Shown piece by piece: positions 1 to 8,589 of a stretch of DNA of 64,000 nucleotides. Each line of letters starts with the position of its first letter. Position 1 is the stretch's first letter. Source of the stretch: Mediterraneibacter glycyrrhizinilyticus (GTDB lineage: Bacteria; Bacillota; Clostridia; Lachnospirales; Lachnospiraceae); NCBI RefSeq assembly GCF_016902345.1, contig NZ_JACJLR010000003.1, positions 124,001-188,000 on the forward strand, written 5' to 3'. The translations under genes were made by a program, and so were the position numbers. The notes below the pieces were generated by a model. That model worked only from the letters and a program-made list of their open reading frames with translations, did not search any database and was not told the origin of the DNA.

Positions 1-1460
1 AATACCGCCGCGTCTTCCCCGATCTCCTGGTCCCCGGTCAGCAGCGAGAAATCCGTGTACATCTTCGCCGTCTTCTCGTTGTAGTTCCCTGTTCCGATCT
101 GGGTGATATAGCGGATCGTGTTTTTGTTCCGATAGGTGATCAGGCAGATCTTGGAGTGGACCTTGTATCCTTCGAAGCCGTAGATGACACGGCATCCCGC
201 TTCCTCCATCCGCTCTGACCACTCGATATTGTTCTGCTCGTCAAACCGGGCGCGCAGCTCGATCAGGACCGTTACCTCCTTTCCGTTTTCCGCAGCAGCG
301 CAGAGATATTCCACCAGCCGCGCCTTCTTTGCCAGACGGTAGATGGTGATCTTGATGGTCAGGACATCCGGGTCTGTGGACGCCTCCCGGATCATCTGGA
401 GGAACGGATCCATACTCTCATAAGGGAATGAAAGAAGGACGTCCCTGCGCTTTACCTGCGCCATCACATTCCCCTCCGAGAGCATCGCCGGAGGCTGGGG
501 CGTAAACGGCTCATGGATCAGGGCGCGCTTCATGGGCTCCGGAAGTTTGTCAGCGATGGCAAAGATGAACCCCAGTTTCATGGGCATCTTTGTCCGGAAG
601 ATGCACTCCGGTGTGATATTGAACCGGTCGCAGAAATATTTTTCCATCTCTTTGCTCAGTGTATGCGCTGTCTCCAGGCGGACCACTGCCATCCTGCGCC
701 GTTTGTTCAGCGTCTCCTGCATGATGTTCCGAAAGTCTTCATTGTCGGCAAACGCCTCGTCATCCGGGGATACATCCGCATTTCTCGTGACACAGATATA
801 GTTCTTATCTGACACCTGGTACTGGTCAAATACCAGTTCCAGGTACTCCATGATGACCTTCTCCATCCGGATATACCTCACGTCATGCCCCGGCAGATAA
901 AGAATGTCTGAAATATACTGAGGCACTGGGACAACCCCGATCATCACCTTGTTCCCCTTCTTCAGGGTTGCCACAACGTAGATCTCCTTATTCAGAAGGT
1001 GGGGGAAAGGATGATTGGAATCCACGATCTGGGGAGAGAGCACGGGAAGAACCTGTTCCTTAAAATATTTCTTTACATATTTCTTCTCCGACTGTTCCAG
1101 TTCCTTGAACCCCAGACCGCAGACTCCATAAGGCGTGAGCTGACGTTTCAGTTCCGCATAGGTCCGGTCTCTCTCTTTATACAGCGGCGCCACCGCACTG
1201 TAGATCGCCCCCAGCTGCTGGGACGGCGTCATTCCAGATTTTGAATCTATCTTATTGTCATCTACCGCCGCCATATCACAGAGGCTTCCAACCCGGATCA
1301 TAAAAAACTCATCCAGATTGCTCGTAAATATAGCGACAAATTTCATCCGCTCCATCAGGGGGACACTCTCATCCCGCGCCTCCTCCAGGACACGCTCGTT
1401 GAATCTCAGCCATGACAATTCCCGGTTCTGTGTATAATTTGCGATTTCTTTCTTCCCCAT
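1..1460 (-). CDS. ppk1: Polyphosphate kinase 1 (partial, C-terminal end outside window)
   Basis: Makes polyphosphate from ATP reversibly through a phosphohistidine intermediate; cytoplasmic or membrane-associated. 486 codons are visible and the frame is still open at base 1, so about 200 residues should be missing compared with the usual family length of about 700. The N-terminus has the family motif NRELSWLRFNERVL, then SNLDEFFMIR. The phosphorylated histidine is visible in the KVHSK motif at residue 435, the same number as the catalytic histidine of the E. coli enzyme. The ATG at 1458-1460 has a GGAGGG site at 1465-1470. It lies 45 bases downstream of the patatin-like gene on the same strand, so the two are probably co-transcribed. 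Confidence 0.95.
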   Translation of the reverse strand, partial: MGKKEIANYTQNRELSWLRFNERVLEEARDESVPLMERMKFVAIFTSNLDEFFMIRVGSLCDMAAVDDNKIDSKSGMTPSQQLGAIYSAVAPLYKERDRTYAELKRQLTPYGVCGLGFKELEQSEKKYVKKYFKEQVLPVLSPQIVDSNHPFPHLLNKEIYVVATLKKGNKVMIGVVPVPQYISDILYLPGHDVRYIRMEKVIMEYLELVFDQYQVSDKNYICVTRNADVSPDDEAFADNEDFRNIMQETLNKRRRMAVVRLETAHTLSKEMEKYFCDRFNITPECIFRTKMPMKLGFIFAIADKLPEPMKRALIHEPFTPQPPAMLSEGNVMAQVKRRDVLLSFPYESMDPFLQMIREASTDPDVLTIKITIYRLAKKARLVEYLCAAAENGKEVTVLIELRARFDEQNNIEWSERMEEAGCRVIYGFEGYKVHSKICLITYRNKNTIRYITQIGTGNYNEKTAKMYTDFSLLTGDQEIGEDAAV

Positions 1461-1505
1461 TTTTCCCTCCTCGTATGATCTCATACAATTTCCGTATATC
1501 TCACT

Positions 1506-2369
1506 CTATTTCTCCAAATATTCCATCATGTCGTCCAGCTTGCGTTCCATCAGATGGTATCCATGTTCATAGAATGATATCAGGGAATCTTTGTTGCGCT
1601 CCAGTCTGGAGACCGGCTTCACCTGTGGCCGAAGCACGAAAATCTCGCCTCTTTTCTCCATCTGATCGATCCGGTTCATGGTTCTGTTGTATTCAAAACT
1701 CCTGCGCAGGATCGTCCGGACCAGATTCGGATAGGAACGATATGCCCTCCTGTAGATTCTCTGAAGCCCTTTGGATGGTACTTTCTTGCGGTATCCCTCA
1801 TTTTTTGTAAGTACCACGATGATCTTCTCATTTCCCTTCTCCATTGCCCGGTCAATGGGCACCGAATCCGCCAGTCCGCCGTCAAGATAGGGCACGTCGT
1901 CCACATTGACGATAGGCGTCAGAAGAGGCATGCTGCATGATGCACGGCAGATCTTCATCAGCCTTTCTCTGTCTTTCCGTTCTGTCATATACTCTGCCTT
2001 TCCGGTCAGGCAGTTGGTCGTCACGATCTCGCACTCCGTCTCAGAATTAAAGTAGGTGTCATAATCAAAGGGGATCAGCTCATTGGGGAATTTGTCAAAG
2101 ATCAGATCCATGTTCATCACACTCTTCTCTTTCACAAGATCCCGCATACCGTAATAATAATTCCCGCTTTTATCCGCCGGGATCATGCAGTCTCTGGTCC
2201 TGCCCGGCTGTTTCGCCACATAGCCCACCGCATTGCACGTACCTGCCGAAACACCGATCACATGGGACACATAAATCCCCTTTTCCATCAGGAGATCCAG
2301 CACGCCTGAGGTAAACACTCCTCTTGTAGCGCCGCCCTCCAGTACCATTGTTGCTTTTATCATATCCAT
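1506..2369 (-). CDS. Patatin-like phospholipase family protein
   Basis: Predicted serine acyl hydrolase of the bacterial patatin (RssA/YjjU-like) type, with no signal peptide and so probably cytoplasmic. The 287-residue protein begins with the glycine-rich oxyanion motif EGGATRG (residues 11-17), has the nucleophile elbow GVSAG with Ser41, and the catalytic Asp163 in a DGG motif, which together form the Ser-Asp dyad. Two ATGs lie two codons apart; the outer one (2367-2369) has a GAGAGG site about 8 bases upstream. The substrate cannot be told from sequence. It is the first gene of an apparent two-gene unit with ppk1. Confidence 0.88.
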   Translation of the reverse strand: MDMIKATMVLEGGATRGVFTSGVLDLLMEKGIYVSHVIGVSAGTCNAVGYVAKQPGRTRDCMIPADKSGNYYYGMRDLVKEKSVMNMDLIFDKFPNELIPFDYDTYFNSETECEIVTTNCLTGKAEYMTERKDRERLMKICRASCSMPLLTPIVNVDDVPYLDGGLADSVPIDRAMEKGNEKIIVVLTKNEGYRKKVPSKGLQRIYRRAYRSYPNLVRTILRRSFEYNRTMNRIDQMEKRGEIFVLRPQVKPVSRLERNKDSLISFYEHGYHLMERKLDDMMEYLEK

Positions 2370-2448
2370 ATTTTCAAACCTCTCTTTTTATCACATCCGT
2401 TTTCTGCACTTCATTTTCCCAGAGTCCGCTGCGCACTCTGATACTGCT

Positions 2449-2477
2449 ATTATATGATGCCAGGGACAAAAAGTCAT
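2449..2477 (-). promoter_or_regulatory. Probable promoter of the patatin-ppk1 unit
   Basis: The -10 is a perfect TATAAT (2449-2454 on the minus strand). The best -35 is only ATGACT at 17 bp or TGACTT at 16 bp, and it lies inside the right arm of the adjacent dyad. Confidence 0.5.
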
Positions 2478-2510
2478 GCGTTTCATGCCCGCATGAAAAA
2501 GCATGACTTT
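2470..2510 (-). terminator. Nested inverted repeat, terminator-like on the minus strand
   Basis: The outer arms are 10-bp perfect complements (2470-2479 with 2501-2510). The inner arms, TTTCATGC and GCATGAAA (2481-2488 and 2491-2498), are 8-bp perfect complements separated by 2 bases. Read on the minus strand the stem is followed by TTTTTG, as in an intrinsic terminator. It could instead be an operator or attenuator for the patatin gene. Confidence 0.5.
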
Positions 2511-2638
2511 GGGACCCGTAAAAACATGAGAAAATAACCCGTTAGGGCGGATTTCAAATGTTTTTAGAATTGCGGGAACATGAAATACGGAGCAATCCGC
2601 AGCAGCATAGGGGCAAAATACTTTTTGACCCTTACATC

Positions 2639-2666
2639 ATTATATAACGTTTTCCATCATTAGCAA
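2639..2666 (-). promoter_or_regulatory. Candidate promoter of an untranslated RNA
   Basis: TTGCTA (-35), 16-bp spacer, TATAAT (-10), reading leftward. No open frame with a ribosome site follows before the terminator-like dyad at 2470-2510. Confidence 0.45.
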
Positions 2667-2700
2667 ACCGGAATTTGAAACTTTAACCTCAACTTAATCC

Positions 2701-2729
2701 TTGCCATGCGCTCACCTCCGTGTTAATAT
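2701..2729 (+). promoter_or_regulatory. Promoter of the ABC-F gene
   Basis: TTGCCA (2701-2706), 17-bp spacer, TAATAT (2724-2729). The predicted start near 2736 gives a leader of about 60 bases containing a 7-bp perfect hairpin (CCTCTCC at 2743-2749 with GGAGAGG at 2755-2761). The hairpin has no T-run, so it is not an intrinsic terminator. Confidence 0.6.
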
Positions 2730-2799
2730 AAGCGGTGGCAGTCCTCTCCCTCTTGGAGAGGCAGTTTAGAGTTAATGGATTCAATAAGGAGATTTTAGA

Positions 2800-4434
2800 A
2801 TGATTAGTGCAAACAACGTGACACTCCGCGTCGGAAAGAAGGCGCTGTTTGAAGACGTCAACATCAAATTTACCGAGGGAAACTGTTATGGTCTGATCGG
2901 CGCCAACGGGGCAGGAAAATCTACTTTTTTAAAGATCCTGTCCGGGCAGCTTGAACCTACCAAAGGAGACGTGAGCATCACACCGGGAGAGCGCCTCTCG
3001 TTCCTGCAGCAGGATCACTTTAAATATGACGAGTATCCGGTCCTTGACACCGTCATCATGGGAAATGCCCGCCTCTACGAGATCATGAAAGAGAAAGAAG
3101 TGATCTACGCCAAAGAAGATTTCACAGACGAAGACGGAATCAAGGCGAGCGAACTGGAAGCTGAGTTTGCTACAATGAACGGATGGGAAGCAGAATCTGA
3201 TGCAGCATCCCTCTTAAACGGACTGGGCATCGACACGGAACTTCACTATAAATATATGAAGGACCTCACCGGTCCGGAGAAAGTCAAAGTTCTTCTGGCA
3301 CAGGCTCTGTTCGGGAACCCGGATATCCTGCTCCTCGACGAGCCTACCAACCACCTGGATCTGGACGCCATCGCCTGGCTGGAGGAGTTCCTGATCAACT
3401 TCGACAACACTGTCATCGTGGTATCCCATGACCGTTACTTCCTGAACAAAGTATGTACCCAGATTGCGGACATCGACTACGGCAAGATTCAGCTCTATGC
3501 CGGAAACTACGATTTCTGGTATGAATCAAGCCAGCTCCTCATCCGCCAGATGAAGGAGGCAAATAAAAAGAAGGAAGAAAAGATCAAAGAGCTCCAGGAG
3601 TTCATCTCAAGGTTCAGCGCCAATGCATCCAAATCCAAGCAGGCGACATCCAGAAAGCGGGCCCTGGAAAAGATCCAGCTCGACGAGATCAAACCGTCCA
3701 GCAGGAAGTATCCTTACATCGACTTCCGCCCCAACCGCGAGATCGGGAACGAAGTCCTCACCGTGGAAGGGCTCTCCAAGACCATTGACGGCGAGAAAAT
3801 CCTGGACAATATCAGCTTCACCCTGGGACACGACGACAAAGTCGCTTTCGTGGGCAGCAACGAGCTTGCCAAGACCGTTCTCTTCAAGATCCTGATCGGT
3901 GAGATGGAACCGGACGAGGGAACATACAAGTGGGGGGTGACCACCTCACAGGCATACTTCCCGAAAGATTTCGGCGGAGAGTTTGACAAAGACTACACCA
4001 TCACAGAATGGCTGACCCAGTATTCAGAAAACAAGGACGTCACATACGTCCGCGGTTTCCTCGGAAGGATGCTCTTCTCCGGCGAAGACGGAGTGAAGAG
4101 GCTGACCGTTCTCTCCGGAGGAGAGAAAGTCCGCTGCCTGCTCTCCAAGATGATGATCTCCGGCGCCAACGTGCTCCTTCTCGACGAGCCCACCAACCAC
4201 CTGGACATGGAGGCGATCACCGCCCTCAACACCGGACTGATCAAATTCAAGGGCGTGCTGCTCTTCACATCCAGAGACCATCAGATCGTACAGACCACCG
4301 CAAACCGGATTATGGAGATCGTGCCGGGCGGACACCTGATCGACAAGATCACCACATACGACGAGTATCTGGAAAGCGACGAGATGGCAAGAAAGAGACA
4401 GACATACTCCGTCCAGACAGAGGATGAGGACTGA
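2800..4434 (+). CDS. ABC-F family ATPase (YkpA/YbiT-like)
   Basis: Soluble twin-cassette ABC-F protein of 544 residues. Members bind ribosomes and act in translation or antibiotic resistance, but this subgroup has no firm role. Cassette 1 has Walker A GANGAGKST (34-42) and Walker B with DEPTNHLD near 180; its signature reads LTGPEK instead of LSGGQ. Then come the linker with charged helices (about 240-295) and cassette 2, whose Walker A is degenerate (GSNELAKT, about 351-358) while its signature LSGGEK and Walker B are normal. There are no membrane segments. An AGGAG site lies about 8 bases before the ATG. Monocistronic, with its own promoter and a convergent downstream neighbour. A resistance function is possible but unsupported. 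Confidence 0.9.
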   Translation: MISANNVTLRVGKKALFEDVNIKFTEGNCYGLIGANGAGKSTFLKILSGQLEPTKGDVSITPGERLSFLQQDHFKYDEYPVLDTVIMGNARLYEIMKEKEVIYAKEDFTDEDGIKASELEAEFATMNGWEAESDAASLLNGLGIDTELHYKYMKDLTGPEKVKVLLAQALFGNPDILLLDEPTNHLDLDAIAWLEEFLINFDNTVIVVSHDRYFLNKVCTQIADIDYGKIQLYAGNYDFWYESSQLLIRQMKEANKKKEEKIKELQEFISRFSANASKSKQATSRKRALEKIQLDEIKPSSRKYPYIDFRPNREIGNEVLTVEGLSKTIDGEKILDNISFTLGHDDKVAFVGSNELAKTVLFKILIGEMEPDEGTYKWGVTTSQAYFPKDFGGEFDKDYTITEWLTQYSENKDVTYVRGFLGRMLFSGEDGVKRLTVLSGGEKVRCLLSKMMISGANVLLLDEPTNHLDMEAITALNTGLIKFKGVLLFTSRDHQIVQTTANRIMEIVPGGHLIDKITTYDEYLESDEMARKRQTYSVQTEDED

Positions 4435-4567
4435 GGAACTGCGGAATCGCGGAGATTGTTCTGTAATAGATAAGGTCAGTCCGAAAACCGGGAGGAACGG
4501 TCGAAGGCATATTCGTGTGCAGGGATGCAGACGGCTCGGGTTCCGTTCCGCAATCCTTGAAATACTA

Positions 4568-4669
4568 AGAACTCTGTAAAACGGCTAAATACAAATCCTG
4601 CAGTGGCGCAACTCGCCTTCGGCTCAAACAATCACCACTGCAGGATTTAACGCCATTTTACAGAGTTCT
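4568..4669. repeat. 102-bp imperfect inverted repeat (MITE-like or large terminator)
   Basis: Outer arms of 14 bp (AGAACTCTGTAAAA at 4568-4581 with its perfect complement at 4656-4669) and inner arms of 14 bp (AAATCCTGCAGTGG at 4593-4606 with its complement at 4635-4648) are separated by short unpaired stretches and a loop of about 28 bases. No transposase or clear target duplication was seen. Confidence 0.6.
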
Positions 4670-4827
4670 AACTATTTCTACGGATTTCTCCAAAGTCACC
4701 CGCTCCGCCTGCACCCCTTCCCCCAAAAGGCGCTTCAAACCAGTCTCCCAGGTTTTCTACGTCCTTCCAATCAGAACGATCCCCCATTCCCAATCCCCCA
4801 ATTCCTAGTCTCCACATCCCAAAACAA

Positions 4828-4875
4828 GGGAGGGCTTCCGCTGTGCAATCCACTTGCACAGCCAGAAGCCCTCCC
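4828..4875. terminator. Strong hairpin, probable bidirectional terminator
   Basis: GGGAGGGCTTC (4828-4838) pairs with GAAGCCCTCCC (4865-4875), and CTGTGCAA (4841-4848) pairs with TTGCACAG (4854-4861). On the minus strand the stem is followed by TTGTTTTGG; on the plus strand a T5 comes about 14 bases after it. It could terminate degV, although it is about 280 bases beyond its stop. Confidence 0.45.
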
Positions 4876-4924
4876 CGTCGCATCCAACAATTTTTCCCTC
4901 CCGGCCGGAAGGCCCCAGGGAGCT

Positions 4925-4944
4925 GCGCCCCCTTCAGGGGGCGC
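4925..4944. repeat. GC-only hairpin
   Basis: GCGCCCCC and GGGGGCGC form a perfect 8-bp stem with a TTCA tetraloop. There is no T-run on either side, so it is not an obvious terminator; it resembles the palindromic units of REP-type repeats. Confidence 0.5.
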
Positions 4945-5022
4945 ATCCTCCCGGACCCCCTCCAAACCTGCCGGGGAGATCACCCCAGCCGGAGGGATGC
5001 ATCGTGCTGACTAAGGACCGTT

Positions 5023-5082
5023 AAAACAACGCCGGCACTTGGCGCGCCTCCTTTGTGTGCCTACGTACCGCTGCGTTGTTTT
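5023..5082. repeat. Inverted repeat with 10-bp arms
   Basis: AAAACAACGC (5023-5032) and its exact complement GCGTTGTTTT (5073-5082) flank 40 bases that contain a GGCGCGCC palindrome. It may be the ends of a small repeat unit. Confidence 0.4.
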
Positions 5083-5158
5083 CCGAGCGGGAGCGTGTCC
5101 GCAGGCAGTACGATACATCCCCCGGCGGACGTCTTCCCCTCCCCGCCAGCTTTGAAGG

Positions 5159-6016
5159 TCAGACTTTCTTCATGCAGGTCACTGCCATCGCCCCTGGTCC
5201 GATATGGCACGCCACGCTCAGGGACAAGGGGCCTTCCAGCAGTTCATATCCGGGAAAGCGTTCCAGGATCTCGCCTCTCCACTCCTTCGCTTCCTCCTCA
5301 CCGCAGGTATACGCCATTCCCAGCACCATCTGGTCTCTTACGTCGGCAAACCGCTCATTCAGGTCTTTCTCAATGGCATTGAGCATCGTCTTCTTCGCAG
5401 TCTTCCATCCCCGCACCTTTGCAAAGGCGTCAAGCTTCTCGCCCTGGATCTGCAGAACCGGCTTTAAGTTCAGGACCGTTCCGACAGCCGCTGCCGCGGG
5501 AGTAACCCGTCCTCCCTTTTTCAAGTATTTCAGGGTATCTACCGTGATGTAGATACTGGACAGGAATTTCTCCTTTTCAAGAATCTCTTTGATCTCCTTG
5601 GCAGTTTTTCCTTCATCCCGCAGCTTCATCGCATCATAGACAGACTGTTCCTGGGTGACAGAGATACGTTGATTGTTCACCACCTGCACTCTGCCGCTAT
5701 ATTCATTGGCGATGGCAAGAGCCGTGGCGCAGCTGCTGCTCAGTCCACTGGACATGGGGATATGCACGATCTCATCGTACTTCTCCAGCACCTTCTCCCA
5801 GAGCTCCATAACATCCCCGGGAGATGGCTGAGACGTAGAAATATCAGAATTTTCACCCAGCTTCTTATAAAACTGTTCCTGGGTCAGCGTGATATCTTCC
5901 AGAAAAAGCTCCCCGTCAATAAAAAACGGCATGGGAAATACATGGATCCCCAGTTCTTTCCCCCGTCTCTGGGTGATCCCGCTGTTACTGTCTGTGATGA
6001 TAGCCAGTTTACTCAT
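5159..6016 (-). CDS. DegV family fatty-acid-binding protein
   Basis: DegV/FakB-type protein of 285 residues, the usual length. Members hold a fatty acid between two alpha/beta domains and present it to a fatty-acid kinase for use in phospholipid synthesis. The N-terminus reads IITDSNSGI, the place where the fatty-acid carboxylate-binding TDS motif sits. There is no signal peptide. The start has an AGGAGA site 6-7 bases upstream. It is the last gene of a minus-strand run and lies 33 bases after the DUF711 gene. No FakA kinase is in the window. The lipid carried is unknown. Confidence 0.9.
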   Translation of the reverse strand: MSKLAIITDSNSGITQRRGKELGIHVFPMPFFIDGELFLEDITLTQEQFYKKLGENSDISTSQPSPGDVMELWEKVLEKYDEIVHIPMSSGLSSSCATALAIANEYSGRVQVVNNQRISVTQEQSVYDAMKLRDEGKTAKEIKEILEKEKFLSSIYITVDTLKYLKKGGRVTPAAAAVGTVLNLKPVLQIQGEKLDAFAKVRGWKTAKKTMLNAIEKDLNERFADVRDQMVLGMAYTCGEEEAKEWRGEILERFPGYELLEGPLSLSVACHIGPGAMAVTCMKKV

Positions 6017-6049
6017 AGATCTCTCCTCTTAATTTACCTACTGTACCCG

Positions 6050-7414
6050 TTAATTCTTAAAACTGTGTATTGGAGCAGGGATTCTTCCCTGTCTGCTTAT
6101 GAAGGTCTCGCACCCGAATTCATTGACCGGCATGATCGGCGCATACCCAAGAAGCCCTCCGAACTGTGCAGTATCTCCCACATCTTTTCCGATCACAGGA
6201 ATCAGGCGCACCGCCGTCGTCTTCTGATTCACCATGCCGATCGCCATCTCGTCCGCAATGATACCGGAAATCGTTGCAGACGAGGTCTTCCCCGGTATGG
6301 CGATCATATCAAGTCCCACCGAGCAGACACAGGTCATGGCCTCCAGCTTTTCCAGAGTCAGGGATCCTGCGTTCACTGCATCGATCATTCCCTGATCCTC
6401 GCTGACCGGGATGAACGCACCGCTTAATCCTCCCACATAAGATGAAGCCATAACGCCGCCCTTCTTTACCTGATCATTTAAGAGTGCAAGAGCTGCTGTT
6501 GTACCAGGCGCGCCTACTCTCTCCAGTCCGATCTCCTCCAGGATCTCCGCCACACTGTCTCCCACATCCGGAGTCGGAGCGAGGGAGAGGTCCACGATCC
6601 CGAAAGGAACGCCCAGCCGCTGGGATGCCTCACCAGCCACAAGCTGTCCCACACGGGTTACTTTGAACGCAGTCTTCTTGATTGTCTCACAGAGTTCCTC
6701 AAACCCTTTTCCTCTGACTTTCTCCAGAGCTTTCTTCACTACACCAGGACCGCTGACACCTACATTGATCACCGCATCCGCCTCGGTCACTCCGAGGAAG
6801 GCGCCCGCCATGAACGGATTATCATCCGGAGCATTACAGAAGACCACCAGCTTTGCACACCCGAGGGAATCCCGGTCCGCTGTTGCCTCCGCCGTGGCTT
6901 TCACCATCTCACCGCAGAGACGGACTGCATCCATATTGATTCCGGTCTTGGTAGATCCAACATTCACCGAACTGCAGATTCGCTCTGTCTGGGCAAGTGC
7001 CTGCGGTATGGAACGGATCAGATTCTCATCGCTCTTCGTCATCGCCTTGGATACGAGAGCAGAATATCCGCCGATAAAATTCACGCCCACTTTATCCGCC
7101 GCCCGATCCAGCGTCTTGGCAATAGTCACGAAATCCTCCGGTGTTTTACACGCTGCTCCTCCTATCAGAGCGATGGGTGTCACAGAAATCCTTTTATTCA
7201 CGATCGGGATTCCGAACTCTTTCTCGATATCCTGTCCGGTGGAGACCAGATCCTTTGCCAGCATGGTAATTTTCTCGTAGATCTTCCGGTTCAGTTCAGC
7301 CAGGTCAGAGTCGATGCAGTCGAGAAGGCTGATCCCCAGCGTGATGGTCCTCACGTCCAGGTTCTCATGCTCGATCATCTTGTTCGTCTCTGATACTTCA
7401 TACATATTGATCAT
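6050..7414 (-). CDS. PFL family protein (UPF0210/DUF711)
   Basis: Conserved 454-residue protein of the DUF711/UPF0210 family, which resembles the pyruvate formate-lyase/ribonucleotide reductase barrel fold; the function is unproven. Glycine-rich stretches such as IGGAAC and VGVSGPGVV are typical of the family. The start at 7412-7414 has a GAGG site 9 bases upstream; a second ATG three codons later is less well placed. The gene begins 17 bases after the ACT-domain gene, and the pair (UPF0237 with UPF0210) is linked in many Firmicutes and archaea, which suggests that the ACT protein senses a small ligand for this one. Confidence 0.88.
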   Translation of the reverse strand: MINMYEVSETNKMIEHENLDVRTITLGISLLDCIDSDLAELNRKIYEKITMLAKDLVSTGQDIEKEFGIPIVNKRISVTPIALIGGAACKTPEDFVTIAKTLDRAADKVGVNFIGGYSALVSKAMTKSDENLIRSIPQALAQTERICSSVNVGSTKTGINMDAVRLCGEMVKATAEATADRDSLGCAKLVVFCNAPDDNPFMAGAFLGVTEADAVINVGVSGPGVVKKALEKVRGKGFEELCETIKKTAFKVTRVGQLVAGEASQRLGVPFGIVDLSLAPTPDVGDSVAEILEEIGLERVGAPGTTAALALLNDQVKKGGVMASSYVGGLSGAFIPVSEDQGMIDAVNAGSLTLEKLEAMTCVCSVGLDMIAIPGKTSSATISGIIADEMAIGMVNQKTTAVRLIPVIGKDVGDTAQFGGLLGYAPIMPVNEFGCETFISRQGRIPAPIHSFKN

Positions 7415-7431
7415 AGTCTTTTTCCTCTTTC

Positions 7432-7704
7432 CTACAGTCTGTGCATTTTCTCAAAGATTTCTTCCCGCTGACAGCGGATGTTCACGCCGATCTCCTGTCC
7501 CAGCGCTTCCATCTCATCGCAGACTGTGGTAAAATCTTTCTTCAGATCCGTGACATCCACGATCATCATCATGTTGAAATATCCCTGGATGATCGTCTGT
7601 GAGATATCCAGGATATTGATCTCATTCTCCGCAAGATACGTGCAGACCTTTGCTATGATCCCTACTGTATCCTTTCCAAGTACCGTGACAATACATTTCT
7701 TCAT
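7432..7704 (-). CDS. ACT domain protein (UPF0237)
   Basis: A single ACT domain of 90 residues; ACT domains bind amino acids or similar small ligands and act as regulatory subunits. The start was set at the ATG at 7702-7704 ([12 protein letters not shown]) because AGGAGG lies 8 bases before it. The frame stays open upstream to 7791, but the added 29 residues are basic and low in complexity and there is no ribosome site there. The partner is almost certainly the DUF711 protein encoded 17 bases downstream. Confidence 0.9.
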   Translation of the reverse strand: MKKCIVTVLGKDTVGIIAKVCTYLAENEINILDISQTIIQGYFNMMMIVDVTDLKKDFTTVCDEMEALGQEIGVNIRCQREEIFEKMHRL

Positions 7705-7791
7705 CTTCATTTCCTCCTGTGGAGCAAAGCTTTTTTCCCGCTTCGCTTTTCGCTTATTTGAAATACTGTTCTGACACTGCAGGCGCATCAC

Positions 7792-8589
7792 TTAAACTGT
7801 AACGATCTGCGAGACTGTGTCCCGATTCGCCACAAACATATCCAGGTCTTCCCCTCTATATTCATTGTCTGCCAGTGTGACCTCCAGCTTCACCGTCTCG
7901 TAGGCCAGTCTCGCATAGTTATTCTCCTTGCTCAGATGCCCGAGAATGATGTGTTTCAAATTATCATGTAGTATATCACAAAGGAGCCTGCCTGACAATT
8001 CATTTGACAGATGACCTTTCTCTCCAAGAATACGCTGCTTCAGATAGTAAGGGTATCCCCCAACTTCCAGCATGTGGATATCATGGTTTGCCTCCAGAAG
8101 AACTGCATCCAGGTCTTTGAGATGCTCTACTGTATACTCATCATATTTCCCCAGATCCGTTGCAACGGCAACAGACTTTCCCCCGCACTCCATCCGGTAT
8201 CCGGATGGCTCGTTTGCGTCATGAGAAATGGCGAAAGGATTCACTGTGATATCTCCGAGAGTGAAGGGTTCGTCTGTATGTATGGGATGGAACAGCCCGT
8301 CCGGCATCTTACCCAGCCCGGAATAGCTTAAGATCCCGTCAATAGTCCCCGGGGTCGCATAGATGGGGACCTCGTATTTCCTGCTGAACACCCCCAGCCC
8401 CTGGATATGGTCGGAATGCTCATGGGTGATCAGGATCCCGTCGATCTCATCCCCCTTGATCTCCAGCTCTTTTAAGCCTTCCTCGATCCTTTTTTTACTG
8501 ATTCCCGTATCCACGAGCAAATGTGTATTGTCACTCCCCACGTAGATACAGTTGCCGCTGCTCCCGCTGGCTATGCTGCAAAATCTCAT
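7792..8589 (-). CDS. MBL-fold metallohydrolase, WalJ/YycJ-like
   Basis: Metallo-beta-lactamase-fold hydrolase of 265 residues, likely acting on nucleic acid; the WalJ/YycJ group is linked to cell-wall regulation and DNA mismatch repair in other Firmicutes. The metal motif THEHSDH is at residues 55-61, the N-terminus has the family's SGSSGNC motif, and further metal ligands are visible in ISHDANEP and ILGHLSKEN. Its start overlaps the coaE stop by 4 bases (ATGA), indicating translational coupling. The WalK/WalR genes usually found beside walJ are absent, so the assignment rests on similarity alone. Confidence 0.87.
   Translation of the reverse strand: MRFCSIASGSSGNCIYVGSDNTHLLVDTGISKKRIEEGLKELEIKGDEIDGILITHEHSDHIQGLGVFSRKYEVPIYATPGTIDGILSYSGLGKMPDGLFHPIHTDEPFTLGDITVNPFAISHDANEPSGYRMECGGKSVAVATDLGKYDEYTVEHLKDLDAVLLEANHDIHMLEVGGYPYYLKQRILGEKGHLSNELSGRLLCDILHDNLKHIILGHLSKENNYARLAYETVKLEVTLADNEYRGEDLDMFVANRDTVSQIVTV

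Larger units (their letters stand above)
2370..2799. other. 430-bp divergent intergenic region with several hairpins and promoters
   Basis: No credible protein gene. From left to right it holds a minus-strand promoter for the patatin gene (2449-2477), a long nested dyad (2470-2510), about 120 bases of A/T-rich sequence, a second minus-strand promoter (2639-2666) and the plus-strand ABC-F promoter (2701-2729) with a leader hairpin. The second minus promoter plus the dyad followed by T5 would delimit an untranslated RNA of about 165 bases. Confidence 0.6.
4435..5158. other. 724-bp convergent intergenic region rich in inverted repeats
   Basis: Lies between the 3' ends of the ABC-F gene and degV. 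It holds no protein gene I can support; the short open frames here have no ribosome site and a skewed composition. It contains four separate inverted repeats: 4568-4669, 4828-4875, 4925-4944 and 5023-5082. This is far more structure than a bidirectional terminator needs and suggests inserted repeat elements. Confidence 0.6.

Noticed and set aside
2800-4434. Antibiotic-resistance ABC-F assignment
   Set aside because: The cassette pattern with a degenerate second Walker A fits the general YkpA/YbiT group, and no resistance-specific feature or attenuator peptide was seen.
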